Source of the DNA: MED-G105 sp039025235
GTDB taxonomy: Bacteria; Pseudomonadota; Alphaproteobacteria; Caulobacterales; Parvularculaceae
DNA length: 64,000 bases
NCBI GenBank assembly: GCA_039025235.1
Contig: JBCCOS010000012.1
Span: 42,673 to 106,672 of the forward strand
Direction of reading: 5' to 3'
Shown here: positions 62,542-64,000 of the stretch, piece after piece
How the letters are laid out: each line of letters starts with the position of its first letter
Numbering within the stretch: position 1 is the stretch's first letter
Made by a program: the position numbers and the translations under genes
Notes under the pieces: generated by a model
Databases searched by the model: none
What the model was told of the DNA's origin: nothing
The model's input: the letters and a program-made list of their open reading frames with translations, nothing else

Positions 62542-62792
62542 CACGGTTCAAATGTCAAGTGATTTCAGCGGCGCAAATTCGGGCGGGGCGCGGGCTCCTT
62601 GGGCTTTCATCTCAGGAACTCGCTGAGTTGTCTGACGTTGGATGGTCAACAATCAAACGCTACGAAGATATTGATGGTATTCCGCCAACACGCGCGGGGA
62701 CGTTGGAGCGCGTAAAGAAAGCGCTTGAAGCCGAAGGCGTCGAATTTATCGGTGATCCGATTAAGTCGCCGGGAGTTTGGCTCCGGCGGTAA
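62523..62792 (+). CDS. XRE-family helix-turn-helix regulator
   Basis: 89 residues from ATG 62523, which follows AGAGG at 7-bp spacing; longer in-frame starts run back into the recombinase gene and are rejected. The HTH spans AAQIRAGRGLLGLSSQELAE, then LSDVGWSTIKRYE (about residues 16-48). The family ending ALEAEGVEFIGD is typical of small chromosomal and prophage XRE regulators. The start lies inside a perfect palindrome, so it likely represses itself and possibly the divergent recombinase. Confidence 0.88.
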   Translation: MGYIAHTRFKCQVISAAQIRAGRGLLGLSSQELAELSDVGWSTIKRYEDIDGIPPTRAGTLERVKKALEAEGVEFIGDPIKSPGVWLRR

Positions 62793-62876
62793 TTGGAATG
62801 CGGTGCAGCAAATCGATAACGACGCGCAAGCGCCCTTATAGCCTTTCCAATCAGTCAAAAATAATCGGCGCTGTAA

Positions 62877-63455
62877 TTACTCTGCTGCAATCCTTACGCT
62901 CTTACTTTCTAGCTGAGGTCCGTCCGGACTCACTCCGTCGATCGTCTTTGTGCGGAGCGCCTGCTCTTGTCGCAATAGTTCTACTGTTTGTTTGATTTGA
63001 TTGTTGAGCATCGTTTGGTAACGGCCAATGAGAAGTTGGTCATTGAATTTCAACGAACCCGTTATTCCTCTGGCGTGCCGAACGAATTCGGATATATCTT
63101 CTTCGGAGTTCTCTTCAAGAGGATCGGTCGGCATTCCGACTTCTGAAATTTCATGATGGACCTCGATTTCCGTTCGCTCGGCCCGAGCCAACCGACGCTC
63201 TCTCCAGAATAACAAAGCAAGTCTGTCCACTAGCGCCTTTTCGGTCGCGCTATAAGGCTCGTACTCGTCAACGAGACTTTCGAGCAAATTGTCAAAAAAG
63301 TAGTGCTCTTCGCATTGCGCGACCACGACTTCGCTCAACGCGCCGTGCTTGACCGCGTTACGTCTGCTCGCGGCTTTGCCATCTTTTGTTCTCGGCCCAG
63401 TGCTTTTCTGAGCGTTGCGTCGATTTGCTTCGGTTTGCTTTTTGGACGTAGCCAT
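62877..63455 (-). CDS. conserved protein with N-terminal NRRNAQKSTGPRT motif, unknown function
   Basis: About 192 residues from ATG 63455; ATG 63482 is an alternative. The N-terminus carries EANRRNAQKSTGPRTKDGKA and SRRNAVKHGALSE, a motif common in uncharacterised bacterial proteins found in accessory and mobile regions. The rest is helical and charged (FWRERRLARAERTEIEVHHE, then QIKQTVELLRQEQALRTK). The basic N-terminus may contact nucleic acid. It lies between the XRE gene and an IS630 element on the minus strand. Function is unknown. Confidence 0.75.
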   Translation of the reverse strand: MATSKKQTEANRRNAQKSTGPRTKDGKAASRRNAVKHGALSEVVVAQCEEHYFFDNLLESLVDEYEPYSATEKALVDRLALLFWRERRLARAERTEIEVHHEISEVGMPTDPLEENSEEDISEFVRHARGITGSLKFNDQLLIGRYQTMLNNQIKQTVELLRQEQALRTKTIDGVSPDGPQLESKSVRIAAE

Positions 63456-63874
63456 GGCGGTCCCAATTATTTGGCGCATCAAGATTGTTAGAATAACTGC
63501 CGGTCGTCGAAAAAACTGTCTTTAACGCCAGAATAATTTCGTTTAAATTGTCAGGGGTTTATTCATTTCTGATTAATGTCTGCACGAACGATTTCCAAAC
63601 GAACCCATTTTCTACTTTGTCATTGGCATTTATATTGAGAAGGCCAGTACAGCGTTGAACTGTCCAATCCTGCTTCTAATTTGCACATTAGTGCGAAAAT
63701 AGAGCGTCGCTCCCAATTGCCGTTGCCCTAAGACGTCATCTCAAGTCGTGGGCGCTGACCGTACTTGAGGCTACTGTCGGCTTCGCAAGAGGCGTTTCAA
63801 GGCTGTGATTGCGGCCCGGCGCTTATGCGCCGCCCCATTTCCAAAACAATGGAGAGGGCTAGAGCATCGAGCAA
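63456..63874. other. non-coding flank of the IS630 element
   Basis: About 420 bp with no supported gene. A GGCGC-TTAT-GCGCC hairpin (about 63817-63830) lies shortly before the IS630 transposase stop and may be part of the element's end. The boundary of the insertion sequence could not be set because the other end is outside the window. Confidence 0.45.
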
Positions 63875-64000
63875 TTAATCTGCAACATAGTTTTGAGCCT
63901 TGAAGAAGTTCCAACATTCGTCTGGCTTGAAAAAGTTGCAAACGTCCCCGATGGCCCGCCAGAGGTCTTCATAGGTTCGTGCAGCAATCCGCCTGAGATG
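63875..64000 (-). mobile_element. IS630-family transposase, C-terminal part (continues off the window)
   Basis: The complement from the right edge encodes 41 residues to TAA 63875: HLRRIAARTYEDLWRAIGDV, then CNFFKPDECWNFFKAQNYVAD. This is the standard C-terminus of IS630-type transposases (orfB of the DDE type). The N-terminal part lies beyond 64000. It supports the view that this end of the window is an accessory region. Confidence 0.8.

Noticed and set aside
40282..63780. Identical 15-mer TGAGGCTACTGTCGG at 40282 and 63766, possible shared IS end
   Set aside because: In a 64-kb window a few exact 15-bp matches are expected by chance, and flanking bases do not align.
1..64000. CRISPR arrays, rRNA genes, toxin-antitoxin pairs
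   Set aside because: No regularly spaced repeats, rRNA core sequences or paired small genes with such features were seen.

Overview
The window reads as a chromosomal segment of an alphaproteobacterium of moderate to high GC; the order cannot be fixed from sequence alone. The evidence is gene content: an acyl-CoA carboxylase operon with an AtuA-type protein, a WbpA/WecB/WbuB polysaccharide locus with a heparinase II/III protein and a bi-domain oxidoreductase, FCD-type GntR and tripartite tricarboxylate transport genes, and palindromic intergenic repeats of a kind common in this class. No rRNA, tRNA or CRISPR array was recognised.

Left third (1-12.8 kb): two catabolic modules. The first is a five-gene minus-strand operon (carboxyltransferase, crotonase, biotin carboxylase/carrier, second crotonase, AtuA-like protein running off the left edge), divergent from a TetR regulator and an isovaleryl-CoA-dehydrogenase-like enzyme. 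Together they look like a leucine/isovalerate (Liu) or acyclic-terpene (Atu) pathway. The second is a LysR regulator divergent from an N-acyl-D-amino-acid deacylase-like amidohydrolase, an epoxide hydrolase and a PF10118-type metal-dependent hydrolase.

Middle (13-35 kb): first an envelope-modification island of loosely arranged genes (YfhO-like membrane protein, sulfotransferase-like protein, CsbB-type polyprenyl-phosphate glycosyltransferase, GNAT, small EamA transporter, PIG-L deacetylase). Next a compact four-gene cluster (PhyH dioxygenase, methyltransferase, MFS carrier, methyltransferase) that looks like an uncharacterised small-molecule pathway with its own exporter. Then a CoA-transferase/crotonase pair divergent from a TctCBA transporter, a GntR regulator and a DUF3604 protein. 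The gaps here carry two families of degenerate interspersed repeats and an IS481-type transposase remnant.

Right half (35-61 kb): a large polysaccharide locus. A metallophosphoesterase, a NusG/RfaH-like factor and an initiating sugar-phosphate transferase are separated from the main operon by about 1.8 kb that is nearly gene-free, with an ops-like element and a 42-residue membrane peptide. The operon then encodes synthesis of a UDP-HexNAc uronate (probably ManNAcA), five intact glycosyltransferases, methyltransferases, a flippase, two sulfotransferases and a Wzy-like polymerase. This suggests a sulfated, uronic-acid-containing surface glycan. Two methyltransferase genes in it are broken, one by an internal deletion and one by a single-base frameshift.

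Right edge (61.5-64 kb): a mobile region with a tyrosine recombinase, a divergent XRE regulator whose start codon lies inside a perfect 20-bp palindrome, a conserved mobile-region-associated gene and the end of an IS630-family transposase.
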